From Suillus spraguei (Eukaryota; Basidiomycota; Agaricomycetes; Boletales; Suillaceae): DNA of 64,000 nucleotides. Within the stretch, counting starts at the first letter, position 1; every line of letters begins with the position of its first letter. The DNA lies in contig JABCPU010000119.1 in assembly GCA_016800925.1 (NCBI GenBank), positions 108,822 through 172,821 of the forward strand. The letters run 5' to 3'. Shown piece by piece: positions 12,176 through 22,879 of this stretch. The notes beneath the pieces were generated by a model. That model made no database searches. It worked only from the letters and a program-made list of their open reading frames with translations, and had not been told where the DNA came from. Both the position numbers and the translations under genes were made by a program.

Positions 12176-13140
12176 TGCTGTGGGCTCCGGGTGGATGGTC
12201 TTGATGCTTTGGGTTCTGGGCGGATGCGGGTTTGGTCCGTGCGGCTCTGCACGCTGACCAGGTCCCTGAGTGGATGTTGCTGCGGTAGCGTTCTCCGGGT
12301 CCGAGCTGATCATGCACTTCTATGCATCCATCAGTTTCATTGGTCATCGCAGCATCGTCATTTCCTTCGACAAGCCGTTGTCGTCTCTGCGAGTTATAGT
12401 CCCGCTCCACTCCACGTCACAAACGCGTTGAGGCATGATCTTAACGGACTGGAAACTTTGAACTTGGATGTGCTCGGCATGTACCCGGACTTGCTCGTAC
12501 TCCCGTTTCCTTATCACCACTCTCTGGTCCTTCGTTTTCCTCCACGCGTATACGTCTCCACGTTCAGGAATGCCTCTGTTCTACATCAATTAACAGTATA
12601 CCCCTGTATTGAGGATTTTGTTCGCATGTTGCAAATCTCATTGCAGTGGCATGGTAGAGCTGTTTATGCGCCCATCAATTCTACTTCTCGCGGCACCGGC
12701 CCCGCCTCGTTTGATGTCAGCGTGGTTCGAGTCACGTTGCCCGATTTGGAGTTCGTTTGGAGTTGGAGAAGTCTATCGATTTTCCATGGAGGCACATGTG
12801 AGCAACTGGGTTCCTCTCAATCCTCGTTGTCTCTTTCATACCCTTCTTCTGATCATGGAAGCACGTCCACTCTGTCGCAGCACACGTGGGTGTTCTTATC
12901 GAGAAGCTTCAAGTTTGGACTTGACGTTCTACGTAAGGCTCCTGAACTTGTTGCATTTCAAGTTGGTCTACAAGGAGCTCCCTGAGCCGAAACTGTTTTT
13001 GATTAGCTCCCAAGGGTGGCAGTCCATTCCTGATTGCATGTTGTCAAAAACGATCCAACTCTATCAGACACTTTTGGCTTACCCTACATATCGTATGCGA
13101 TCCAACCCACCGTCAAAGCTACTTTGCGCTAGCTAGTAGC
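12176..13140 (+). pseudogene. F-box/LRR-type protein relic
   Basis: Two overlapping open frames (12191-12985 and 12609-13136) carry fragments that resemble the leucine-rich C-terminal half of the large basidiomycete F-box families: VTLPDLEFV, then FLSRSFKFGLDVL, then LRKAPELVAFQVG. The frame changes along the stretch, no clear F-box start is visible, and no intron path restores a single protein. It begins immediately after the cyclin L stop. The most likely reading is a decayed member of this expanded family; a multi-exon gene with a poor assembly is possible. Confidence 0.35.
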
Positions 13141-14173
13141 CCTGTGAGCTTCTAGGGACTCGTAAGAGGCTAGTACACGATTGGCAGCTGCATCGATTAA
13201 TATTATTCTCGACCATCATGCTCATGGCCCGTTGAGGGTCACTGTATTTCCGACACGCCGCCATCAGAAAATTTCGTTTTTTATGGCCAGGCCATGGGTC
13301 AAACTTAATCAAAAAAAAATGCGTTCTAGAGCAAGGAATCGTTCTCCTAATATTATTTAATAATTAAGTTGTAGTACTACGTGCTTCCTCGGAAAGGGTT
13401 GAGAGCTCGGACCCTACATGCAAGCTAATTACCGAAAAGATGATGGCACTACACCGGGGTATGCACTTCCCGGTGAATATCACCGCTCATACAGCTAAAA
13501 GGAGCCAGAACTAGACGGTAGGATGATTTTCCTGTGATGAAAAATTGTTGTATACCCCAAAATTGCCGGTCAAGAAGCGCATCAAAGTATCCTCATGGTG
13601 TACTTGTGAAAGAATTAATAAATATTCATTCATGCACGTTGCGCAAGATCATCCCGGCCCCGGAGCGCCCAAAGTAGTCATATTTGCTTCATGCCGTGCT
13701 CTCTCATCATCCCGTTCAGAATCAGAACCGCGGAATCCTTGACATACTCTCCGTCGACTCTAGAAAATTATGAAGATTATTGATCGCGGGTCCGATATCT
13801 GCGCACGCTTGTCATCATCACCCAGATCTCAGAAGCAACAATTTCGGTGTCTCTGTTTAGCTTAGTTCATGGCGTGTCGAGAATATCTTGTACATGTGCG
13901 GCCCAGTGATCTAATTGACGATGGTATTAGCCGCTGGTTAGTAGTCGGAATCTACCGTGACAGTGTTCGGCTCCTCTGGATTCTGGACTCGCTAGAGTCA
14001 ACCAATCCAACCTCCGAATCGGACAACTTGTCTCACTTTACAAACGGCAGTCGATATAGTACTTACGTGCTTGGTTTCAGTCTTATCGGTCATGTATTGT
14101 CTAAAACTATGATGAATAGTGCTCATGGTCAATGCATCGGTGTGCTAGTGCCAAAATGGTAGAAAAAGATGAC
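13141..14173. other. Intergenic, no gene recognised
   Basis: AT-rich stretch with short open frames only (for example 13869-14162, 97 codons, no family). A TTTTT run for the minus strand at about 14162-14167 is the Pol III terminator of the adjacent tRNA gene. Confidence 0.4.
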
Positions 14174-14255
14174 CGACGTCAGCAGGATTCGAACCTACGC
14201 CCTCAAAGAGGAACAGATTTCTAATCTGTCGCCGTAACCACTTGGCTATGACGCC
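14174..14255 (-). tRNA. tRNA-Ser (AGA)
   Basis: On the minus strand the acceptor stem GGCGTCA pairs with TGACGTC. The anticodon loop TTAGAAA gives anticodon AGA inside an ACAGA/TCTGT stem. A long variable arm (CCTC-TTT-GAGG) identifies a class II serine tRNA. The T arm contains GGTTCGAATCC. There is no intron. A T5 tract follows directly downstream as Pol III terminator. Confidence 0.93.
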
Positions 14256-16029
14256 ATCGGAGGTTATACAGTGACATGTGAATCATTAGCCTATTAGGGT
14301 CTTCGATACTCTTCTCTGGTTTCTTCAACCTAAAGTACACCTCGCACGATTAAGGTTTCTGAAAAGTGAACCAAGTCCCGAATAACAGCTGAAATTTTAT
14401 TCGGCAGTTATACGGACTTGCTCATCCTTTCTTCTGTGCCAGATGCTAATTTATTCAGCCCACTTGGCACCTCTTCATTTGTTTCAGCTGTAGATATCCA
14501 CCAAGCCCTGTATTGGACTCATCTGGCCCTCGGGGTGCCCTGAAAGAAGGCATTCCACCATCTTGTACCTCGTTGTACCAGCAATGTTGCTACCTAAATG
14601 TTCTTCAGTTTGTCAGTACCTGACTAACAAACTGTATAATATTTAGGTGATGGACATACCGTGCCTATTTGGAATCGGTAAAATATGTTCTGTCTGTTCA
14701 TGTTCCCCAGAGGTCGAGGATGCACGGTTCAGAATGAATGAATGACCTACGTGGCAGATTATACGGTTGGATCCTTGTCCATCCATGTAACTCTGCGAAC
14801 GATCCACAAGAAGTGTTGGATTGCCTGTATGAATATCACTTTTTTCGTCGCAGCAATATCTTCCGGACCATGCTTGTTCCCGCCTCTTCACATCTGCTTC
14901 CTGCTGCGACTCTTTCCTCAGCCCGATTGCGGCCTCGACCTACTTCATAGACGTGTTTGCGAGCGAGCAACCACTCGTTAGCGCACTTCAGCGTCTCTCG
15001 TTCTGATCTAGTAAGTTATGTTTATCATAGAGGTTCTTCGAGTGTAGCTCATTGATCAAGTCCGATATGTGTTCTTCAGGAGGTGCGTTGCACTTCCGTT
15101 GCCAAATTTATGATGGGGATGTTGAAAGCCCGACGGGTTGGAAACCCGATTGTATCGCGGTATATTTTGACCTTGACATCCCTGGATTGCGCCAGGATCA
15201 GTACGACTACAAGACGCGGGTGGTGCTAGTGTGTGTGAAGTACCATGCATACCTTGTATCAAGCATCGAAGGATTTGCCGCAGGAATATAGAAACTTGAT
15301 TTCACTTTTCCGCGATGGATCTGGCATGAGAGAAAATACTTGCAACCATGGTATATGAAACGGCGGTACGTTGAACCCGCCAATCCTCAGTCATGATCCA
15401 GCTTCCTTTTGACAAAGCACTTGGTGTACCAGGGCATTGATAACCTCAAGATGCCTTGGCCCATGTTCTGATCCTGCTATGCAACCAGCGGGCGACTTAT
15501 GCGATCTATGTTTTTTTCATTGATGTCTTATGAATACAATTTTTTTGCATGTGCTCTGAAGGCGAGAGGTTTTCAAGGCTCAGAACACTCCGTTACCAAG
15601 GCCAGCAGTGGCTATCGCATTGGAAGATCCCTATATCGAGCAAACTAATCCCCTTCATTTTTCTAACAATACCATTCTATGCGTAGCCAGCAGTTTTCGC
15701 GAACCAGACCCAGGTTGCTAAAACGGAGTGGAGGGCGGGCTAGATAAAGTGTGAGTGTCACTAGTGGAAGCAAGAAAGGTGAGGACTAAAAAGGTCGTGT
15801 CGCCGCATGGACCTCCGAGTCATTCAACGTACGTTCCCGTGCATCGAACTGTCATGGCTCAGGCTTACATAGAAGATGAGTTGGACGTTTGAACCTTTGA
15901 GCTTGCCATGAGTGCTGCAGGTGGTCACTTTATGCATGACTGTGATGGACGATCGTAGTAAATGCAGAATTTCGAATTTCATGCCTCACACCGTTTTCCT
16001 ACAAGGGTAAACCAGCTCGGATCGTTTTA
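14256..16029. other. Intergenic, no gene recognised
   Basis: Only short open frames such as 14738-14950 and 15052-15291, none resembling a known family. No tRNA, LTR or TIR signature seen. It could hold exons too short to recognise. Confidence 0.35.
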
Positions 16030-17284
16030 TCATATAGTCAAAAGATCAAAGCTGCTGTACTCAAGGCTTCTTATGTCGCTAAGGAGATTGTGAAAGCAAA
16101 GAAGGGAGGAACAACAAAGCAACGTGCGATGGAAGCAAGCAGAAAAAGAAAAAGGGTCGCAAAGGAACCAGGAGATAAGCGAAGTAAGTGGTAGCGATGA
16201 AGAGGAAAGTGGTGATGAGCAAGAAGAGAGGCCGCCTACCAAGAAAGTTTGGATACAAGGAAAACGGTGAACTATGAAGCATGTTTCTCATGTTGGAGTA
16301 TATTCACCATGATTAACCCTGAGTGGAGGATACAATATGTATGAAGATCGGACAACAACTGGTGATACGATCACCACTGCCTTGAGCACCGTTTAGACCC
16401 TCAAGAGCGCCTGGCCTTCAGAACATATGCACAAAGCTTGTTTTCAAAGTGTACAGGGTTGAGAGTTGTGCATACACATCAATCATTAAATTTAATCAGC
16501 GTAGATCACAGAAATGAGACCATCATTGAATTATGTAGATAGATAGGCTATGATCATACCAACGAAGGAGAAAATAAATGGGAGACGAACTGTGATTTGT
16601 ACTGCAGAAGAAACCAGACAAGTTTACCAGGCGTACTAGTATGTGTGGGACTCGGACTGTAGGTGGGGGCCTTCAACTTTTTGGGAATAACTCCAGGTCG
16701 TAGGGGACAATGAAGGAGGCCGTTGTCATTTGATGCGTTGTCGAGATATGGTCGTAGGGGACCTCTGGTTTATCAAGTAGGATACATATTGGTGCGTAGT
16801 AGGTGCGGGGCCTTCAACCTCGTGGATAGTAGAACTCCATGTCGTAGGGGACAGCGAGGGAGGCCATTAGGCCTCGGGTCGTAGGAGACTTATGACACCA
16901 AAGACGTGTTAAAAGCGATGCATCATTGAATTTCTAACGCTGGAACATCAGTAAGAGAAGTAAGAGTATGAATGGACTACTCACTATTCGTAGACGCTGT
17001 GAGAGCTCAGCTACTGGTAGGATGTCAATGCTGTGGTCGCACTAGTTGGGTGTGATGCGGCTGAGTTTTGGGTGACTGCGAGGGACCATTGTCGAGAATA
17101 GGAAGTTCCATATTTCGAAGTACGGTGTTGATAGCATCGTCGTGTAGAGAGAGTCGTAGTTGAAATTCCGAGGATTGATTCAATGTCTCGGAGTAGGGTG
17201 ATGGCAGTGTTGCGGCGCGAGTGTCGGTGACTGGGACTGTCGTTAGGGCGATTACGTAGCATGCGTGTCGATCACTGAGAGGCA
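16030..17284. repeat. Low-copy GTCGTAGGGGA-type repeat region
   Basis: Several copies of GTCGTAGGGGA or close variants occur between about 16690 and 16890. Two longer diverged segments repeat the order 'gggGCCTTCAAC... GTCGTAGGGGACA... GAGGCC' about 150 bases apart. On the minus strand the segments read as VPYD-containing peptides, but stops interrupt. The section lies downstream of the repeat-coding gene at 17672-18765 and may be its decayed extension. Confidence 0.35.
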
Positions 17285-17690
17285 TCATCGCCAAGAATAT
17301 GAGCGTCTGATTTGTGCAGTAGACTCTAGAGCGTTAATAGCGTGGTTGCTGTCGAGAGCAAGCGCTTCTGATTTGTGCAGTAGAGTGGTAATAGCGTGGT
17401 CGTTATCGAGAGCAAGAGCGTCGATAGCAGAGTTTTTGTCGAAAGTAAGAGCCTCTGATTTTTGCAGTAGAGCGCTAATAGCATGATCGTGCAGAAAAAG
17501 AGTTGCCATTTTTCGAATTAGGTCATCGATAGCGTGGTTGCTGTCGGGAGCAAGAGCTTTTGATTTTTGCAAAGCATCCAGAGCGTGATCGTCGAAAGTC
17601 AGAGCCTCTGATTTTTGTGGTAAAACGTCAATAGCGTGGTCGTGCAGAGAAAGAGTGCCATTTTTTTCGAATTAGATAATCGATAGCGTG
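17285..17690 (-). repeat. 57-bp coding-type minisatellite
   Basis: Diverged tandem units of about 57 bp. On the minus strand they read as a 19-residue motif, for example LLQKSEALALDSNHAIDAL, with variants such as ALAPDSNHAIDDLIRKMAT. The motif resembles the SLIRGMAALSLEDV stretch just upstream in the gene at 17672-18765, so this is probably the 3' part of the same gene in a shifted frame. An A-run near 17672 (seven T on the plus strand) differs by two bases from a sister unit and breaks the frame. Confidence 0.5.
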
Positions 17691-18765
17691 GTCATGATGT
17701 ATTGCGGTACGTTCAGGCTGATATGGATATGTCGATGACTGAGGAGAACCACTGTCGGGATGTGACCAAAGAGTTGACAAATGAGAGTGTACATCGTCGA
17801 GAGAGATAGGTGGAATGTGAAACAGTACATTGTCAAGAGAAAGAGTTGAAATGTGAGACGGTACATTGTCGAGAAAGATAGCGAAAGTGTGAGAGGGTAC
17901 TTGTCGAGAGAAAGAATCGAAGTCTGAGACGCTACATCGTCGAGAAAGATAGTTGAAGTGTGAAAGGGTACATTGTCGAGAGAAAGAGTTGAAGTCTGAG
18001 AGGGTACATCGTTGAGAGAGATGGTTGAAATGTGAGACGGTACATTGTCGAGAGAAAGAGTTGGAGTGTGAGAGGCTACATCGTCGAGAGAAAGAGCTGA
18101 AATGTGAGATGGTACATCGTCGAGAGAGATAGTTAAAATGTGAGAGGGCACATCTTCGAGAGAAAGAGCTGCCATTCCTCGGATTAGACTGTTGATAGGG
18201 AAAGGGTCGTATCTTACATGCAAAATTTGTTCAGGTTCATCGTCTGTAAGGCACTGTGCTGTAGACTGACAGTCGTTCTATACACCCAAATATTAATTGA
18301 CGGAAGTGAGAAAGAAACATGCTACTTCTCACCTCAGAGAGTGCTTTCGTCAGCAAGCGACTCCGAGTCAAGAGCTGTGGCGTCTGAGATGCAGTCGCTG
18401 GAAAAGACATATTTGTCCAAGCCCTCATCGCGGACCATGAGTGTCGTGTCAGAATCAGCTGTCGATAAGCCTTCCGTGGGACCGTCAAAGGCGGGTGCAG
18501 TTGATTCAATCACTGCACACGATGAGGATGGCTGAGCTGGTGCCCCAAAAGCGTTGGTTGTTGCAATAGCCTTATCCATAATAAGGTCGCCAGCGAAAGG
18601 TGCGTTGGGCTCGGCGGTATTTTCGACGTCCTTGTGAGCGGGGACGTATTGGAAATCGTCGCTGAGGAATTGTCGAGCAGCTTTAGCAGTAGCTAGAAGG
18701 ACAGCTGTCGAGGTGCAGACAGTGGATGTAACAAGACCAATGGAGACCTTTTCTGATTTGGACAC
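17672..18765 (-). CDS. Repeat-containing protein with LSLDDVPSH units
   Basis: Unknown protein with an intron at 18254-18332. Exon 1 (18333-18765) starts MSKSEKVSIGLVTSTVC and has one hydrophobic stretch near residues 7-30 that could be a membrane segment or signal. It then continues into an acidic, Ser/Ala-rich region. Exon 2 starts CLTDDEPEQILHV, then PINSLIRGMAALSLEDVPSH, followed by tandem 12-residue units of the form LSLDDVPSHIST coded by a 36-bp minisatellite. After about seven good units a one-base loss (near 17892, ACTTG where sister units have ACATTG) shifts the frame, and the ORF runs on in an off frame to 17672. Family and function are not recognised. The break could be real or an assembly error. 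Confidence 0.55.
17760..18175 (-). repeat. 36-bp minisatellite, about 11 units
   Basis: Tandem 36-bp units with consensus resembling TCGAGAGAAAGAGTTGAAGT then GTGAGAGGGTACATCG on the plus strand. On the minus strand each unit encodes 12 residues like LSLDDVPSHIST. Units vary mainly at synonymous or conservative positions in the upstream part, which suggests that coding was maintained there. Confidence 0.8.
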
Positions 18766-19099
18766 GACCTTAATAGTGCGGTCGATGACGATTTCTGGAA
18801 TTGTTGGATCGACATATCAGAGCGCCATTCCACATACAGCTTGCAAGTCCTTATGAAATATATTTACAGTTACTAGCTGACATGAAATCATCCAATGTAA
18901 GTAGTGGATAAACAATACTTTTAATGAACACTCCCCTGGCAGAACAGTGTCACCATCATGCTGCTACCTTCTATAATTCCATACTAGTCGAGAGTGGTCC
19001 CTTTTACACGACATGTAGAGAGCACCAACTTTAAGTTTCGAATGTCCGCACCCAGTTGCTTGTAGCTGCTCATATAAATTTGTTTTAGCCTATATAATA
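18766..19099. other. Intergenic upstream of tRNA-Asp and repeat gene
   Basis: Contains the promoter side of the minus-strand repeat gene. Nothing else recognised. Confidence 0.4.
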
Positions 19100-19171
19100 T
19101 CTCTGGTAGTATATCGGATAGTACACCCGCCTGTCACGCGGGAAAGCGGGGTTCGATTCCCCGCCAGAGAG
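19100..19171 (+). tRNA. tRNA-Asp (GTC)
   Basis: Acceptor TCTCTGG pairs with CCAGAGA. The anticodon stem CCCGC/GCGGG encloses CTGTCAC with anticodon GTC. The T arm GCGGGGTTCGATTCCCCGC is perfect. There is no intron and the length is 72. A T5 tract begins two bases after the gene as Pol III terminator. Confidence 0.95.
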
Positions 19172-20060
19172 ATTTTTGGCAATTTTTCGAGCGTGAGTAC
19201 AGGCTTTTTTTTTCCTTGATTGTCCGGTGGGGCGTGGCCCTATGCTGGACATTATCTACGATATATGTGCTTGTCTATGTGCTGGTGTTACTATAGTACT
19301 GGTCTGGGGACGATAGATACCTTCTGAAGGCATGATATGGGTATAAGTGGCTTTATGGCTAGCCGCCTCGTGGTCTGCGTTCGTTCTCTCGTTCTATGGG
19401 TGAGTACATACTGATCACATCCTCTATTCAGTGCTGCAGCTACAGTTCCATAATATTTACAGTCAGAACAGAGGGGGGCTAGTAAAACGATAGGGAAGCG
19501 ATTTTGAGCCTGCGAAAGAGTAAGTCACTACCGTCGGACCGCTTGTACTTCTAGTTCTACAAGCAAAAGCAATATCAGCCTGAGCTCATAATCCATATGG
19601 ATAATCGGGTTATATATATATCGTAGTCACGCTGTGTCTGGGCCTTAGCCCCTAGTTATCCTTATGTAAGTTATAGGCTGAGCTACGACCAAGATCGAGA
19701 CGCCGTTCAATCAATTGTACTGGAACAATCTCGCACTGGAATTTTCCATTACGAGTCCACAGCGAGTGGTATATTATGATATAGTTGAACGTTTCGCAAC
19801 CACTAGCATCGGCTTGTAATTCAGCGTCCTTGTAAGTCGCGGGTACCACTATTTTTGAGTCTATAGTTTCTAACTGTTGTACCCAACTACCATGTAGTAC
19901 TACTTCTCGGAGTTGTTCCATATACCTGGGTCACCATAGTAATCATTATACCAAGGAGTCAAAGTCAGTATAGCTTTTCCTTTTCCTCCCTCTTGTTTTT
20001 GACCTCATCAACAGTTCTTGAATATGTCTGGAGGAACATGGGAGAAGTTTTGAGGTCGTT
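19172..20060. other. Region upstream of the NACHT gene; one unassigned ORF
   Basis: A minus-strand frame at 19652-19921 (89 codons, MEQLREVVLHGSW...) has a protein-like composition but no family I recognise. Upstream exons of the NACHT gene would be expected here, yet none can be joined with confidence. Confidence 0.3.
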
Positions 20061-22828
20061 GTGAAGGGTGCTGAGCATGACTCTCGTGAACGCCAGCCCC
20101 ATCCGAAATGTTTGGAAGGGACCCGGGTGGTCCTTCTCAACCATATCTATGGAGTATTAGACACCAAAAAGATGAACCGACTCATCTGGCTGCATGGCAC
20201 AGCCGGTGTTGGAAAGTCCGCTGTTGCATTCACTGTAGCTGAAAGGATGAGAGGCCTGAACATGACAGAGGAGACGAAAGTAGAAACGCGACTCGGTGGA
20301 ACATTCTTTTTCTCGCGCAGGCACACGAAGCGCCGCACGACTGGTTATTTCTTTATGACGCTTGCTTACCAGCTTGCCCAAAATTTTCCCAGTGTTCAGA
20401 CAAGCGTGAACAGAGCTATTCTCAAGGACCCCACCCTTCTCGACCCCGACAAGTCACTTCGCAAGCAGATGGAGGGGTTGTTTCTGCAGCCTTTGCGGGA
20501 GCTTCAATCCAGACTACGGCAATGTCCACCTTTGACGTTCGTTGTTGACGCCCTTGATGAATGCACACACGAATCCTCCAATGAATACTCATCCGAACCC
20601 AGGGATGAAGGCGAATCCGAAAGCGAGCTTATCGAACTCATCTCCCTGCTCGCACAAGCTCTTCGTGATCCAGAGATACCTTCGACCCATATTCTAGTCA
20701 CGAGTCGCTTGGAAGCGCATATTCGTGAAGCTATGCAAAACAAAGATGTACGCCCTCTGTTGTGCGAGATACCACTGAAGATTTCTGGGGAGGGTATAAC
20801 TGCTACCATCTCGCTAGACGGCGCAGATGTTGATGAAGATATCTATCGTTTCTTAGAACATTCCTTTGGAAAGCTGCGAAGTCGCTCTCCCACCTTCCCG
20901 CAGCCAACTAAGGCTCGGATTGAGAAGCTGGCGATCCGAGCGGGCAGACGTTTCATCGTGGCGTCTACGATGATGAAGTTTATCGATGATCGACATAACG
21001 ATCCCCGTGACCGGCTTCACCTCATGCTCGAGTTAACAAATAAACTGCTACCAGGAACGGAGGTGTATGAGTTATATGAACGTATTCTTCACGCATGCGC
21101 TGACCCGAAGCTGGCATACTTGCACTTGTCCGTTGTCGCTGCCCTTACAAACCCTCTACCAATATCACAAATCTCGGAACTTCTTGGACCTGGTCAGGGC
21201 AGGGATGGTGCAGTTGCGGTCTATCATAGATGTTCCTTCCGACAGCAGTCTCCCCGTGAATATCTATCACTCGTCCGTTCGTGACTATGTTTCCCACTGC
21301 TCAAACTGCAGCATCTATATCACTTCACCTCACTCCCTACTTGCACATTGTTCTCTTTGCTTGATGGTGCAAGAGCTCCCAGGTTGCTCAGCCTTATTGG
21401 ATGCGCTCACAATATTTAAGAATCAGAGTCAAGCTATCGAACCCCACGACTCCGACGATCCAGACGATCTAGCACACTCATTATCTTTCATCGTCCAGCC
21501 GCCAGAGCCACTGCAAGTGCCTGTAACTTTCCTATGGCTTCGGGGAAATCACAGTTCAAAGTTACAATTTTGGTTGGAAACTCTGGACGGGTGTGCCTGG
21601 CTGCAGACTCAAGAAGGGAAGGACTGGTTGCGGACTCAAATGGCACAAAGCTGGCTGTTCATCTTCCGCGAGAAAAACTCAGTCTCCTCTATTCAATCTG
21701 TATTGGCAAGAATACAATCATTAGTTCTACGAGACTTGCCGCAGGCCCAAAGGGAACAAATGCAAATGTTACGGAACCAAACCGAGACCTAACGGTCAAC
21801 CATACACCAGAACCAGCCTAACTCATCCACGCTACAGACCCAGCGCAGGCCAACCATACACCAGAACCAGCCTAGCTCACCCACGCTGCAGACCCAGCGC
21901 AGGCCAACCATACACCAGAGCCAGCCTAGCTTACCCACGCTGCAGACCCAGGATAAGCTAATCATATATAACTCGGTCCCGTTGCTGACTCATATCATGC
22001 TAATCTCGCTGCCGACCCGGGGTAGGAACGAGTGGCTGCAGACCCAGGAGGGGATGGACTGGGCAGAGAGTCATGTGGGAAAGCTATGGGTGCTGACCCG
22101 GGGGGGGGAAGGACTGGCTGCAGACCGGTGGAGGAAGACAATGGGTGCAAACCCATGGCGCACCTGACTGGCTGCAGACTATCGGTGGGTGACAGTGGCT
22201 GCAGACCGTCGGTGGTCAAGACTGGTTGCAGACCCCCGGCGGCCAAGACTGGCTGCAAACTGAGCACGGGAAAGATTGGTTACCGACCCAGGATGGACAG
22301 GATTGGCTGCCCACTCGAGGTGGGATCACCTGGCTGCAGACTCCGAGTGGGCGTGACTGGTTGCGAACCCAAGACGGGGAAGTATGGTTGCAGACGTCAC
22401 AAGGCCAAATATGGTGGTCGACGACTGCCTGGGTGGCGATGGAGGAATTTTTGAACACATTGGAAGCAATCGAGCAGCACATTATCACCCCAGAATTCCT
22501 TCCACAGCCGGCTTTTCGAGTCATTCGGCAGTTCAAGAGCTTACCGGATTTCTCAATATTTCCTGTGTTCTTAGCGTTAAGACGCCAAGATCACTCCATC
22601 ACCTCTGCATTAACACAAGGTCACCTCCCAAACATAGATACCATCCATGCAATGAACAACTTTTCTATTTTCGCAAACGCAGCATGCGAACGAAGTCGAT
22701 CATCTTCCGACTTCCTTAATTACGCATGTCAAAATTGGGCCGTCCACATCTCGCGAGCTCCAAAGCCATGGGACGAGAAACTCACTTATATATTCAGATC
22801 TTTCTGGGATCGCCATCTCCTTAACTAG
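20061..22828 (+). CDS. NACHT-domain NLR-like protein with WLQT repeats (broken)
   Basis: STAND NTPase of the fungal NLR type, proposed to act in non-self recognition and programmed cell death. The first frame (20061-21284) starts with a conserved pre-NACHT segment (HDSRERQPHPKC). It then has the Walker A motif GTAGVGKSA, the FFFSR block and the Walker B region FVVDALDEC, followed by ILVTSR and winged-helix-like LSVVAALTNPLPISQISELL. The frame shifts near 21201-21212, and the next frame (to 21792) carries SLPVNIYHSSVRDYVSHCSN and the first WLQT units. The C-terminal frame (22226-22828) has 9-residue repeats such as GGQDWLQTP and ends in a helical domain (...FWDRHLLN). Further breaks: a nine-G run at 22100-22108 and an in-repeat TGA at 22190-22192. 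No N-terminal effector domain is seen. Either a pseudogene or a gene with assembly indels. Confidence 0.75.
21792..21955 (+). repeat. 54-bp tandem repeat, three units
   Basis: Three near-identical 54-bp units, each containing AACCATACACCAGA, CCAGCCTA, CACGCT and CAGACCCAG. One plus frame stays open as an 18-residue Gln/Pro/Thr-rich unit; the others have stops. It lies between the two repeat-coding frames of the NACHT gene and shares CTGCAGACCCAG with the WLQT repeat DNA, so it probably grew from it. Confidence 0.7.
22016..22420 (+). repeat. 27-bp repeats coding WLQT units
   Basis: About 15 diverged 27-bp units built around TGGCTGCAGACCC. In the coding frame each gives nine residues with invariant Trp-Leu-Gln/Arg-Thr, for example KDWLPTQDG. 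Two earlier units lie at about 21590-21650. Frame is lost at 22100-22108, and a stop interrupts at 22190-22192. Confidence 0.75.
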
Positions 22829-22879
22829 CTTGAGAGACAGTGGTGTGTGAAGGATCTACAGTCTTGCTTAACCATTTTA

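Noticed and set aside
22032..22454. 140-codon ORF with Cys/Gly-rich repeats (CRPxxxKTG)
   Set aside because: It is the off-frame reading of the WLQT-coding 27-bp repeats; the other frame has the known motif and a conserved C-terminal domain.
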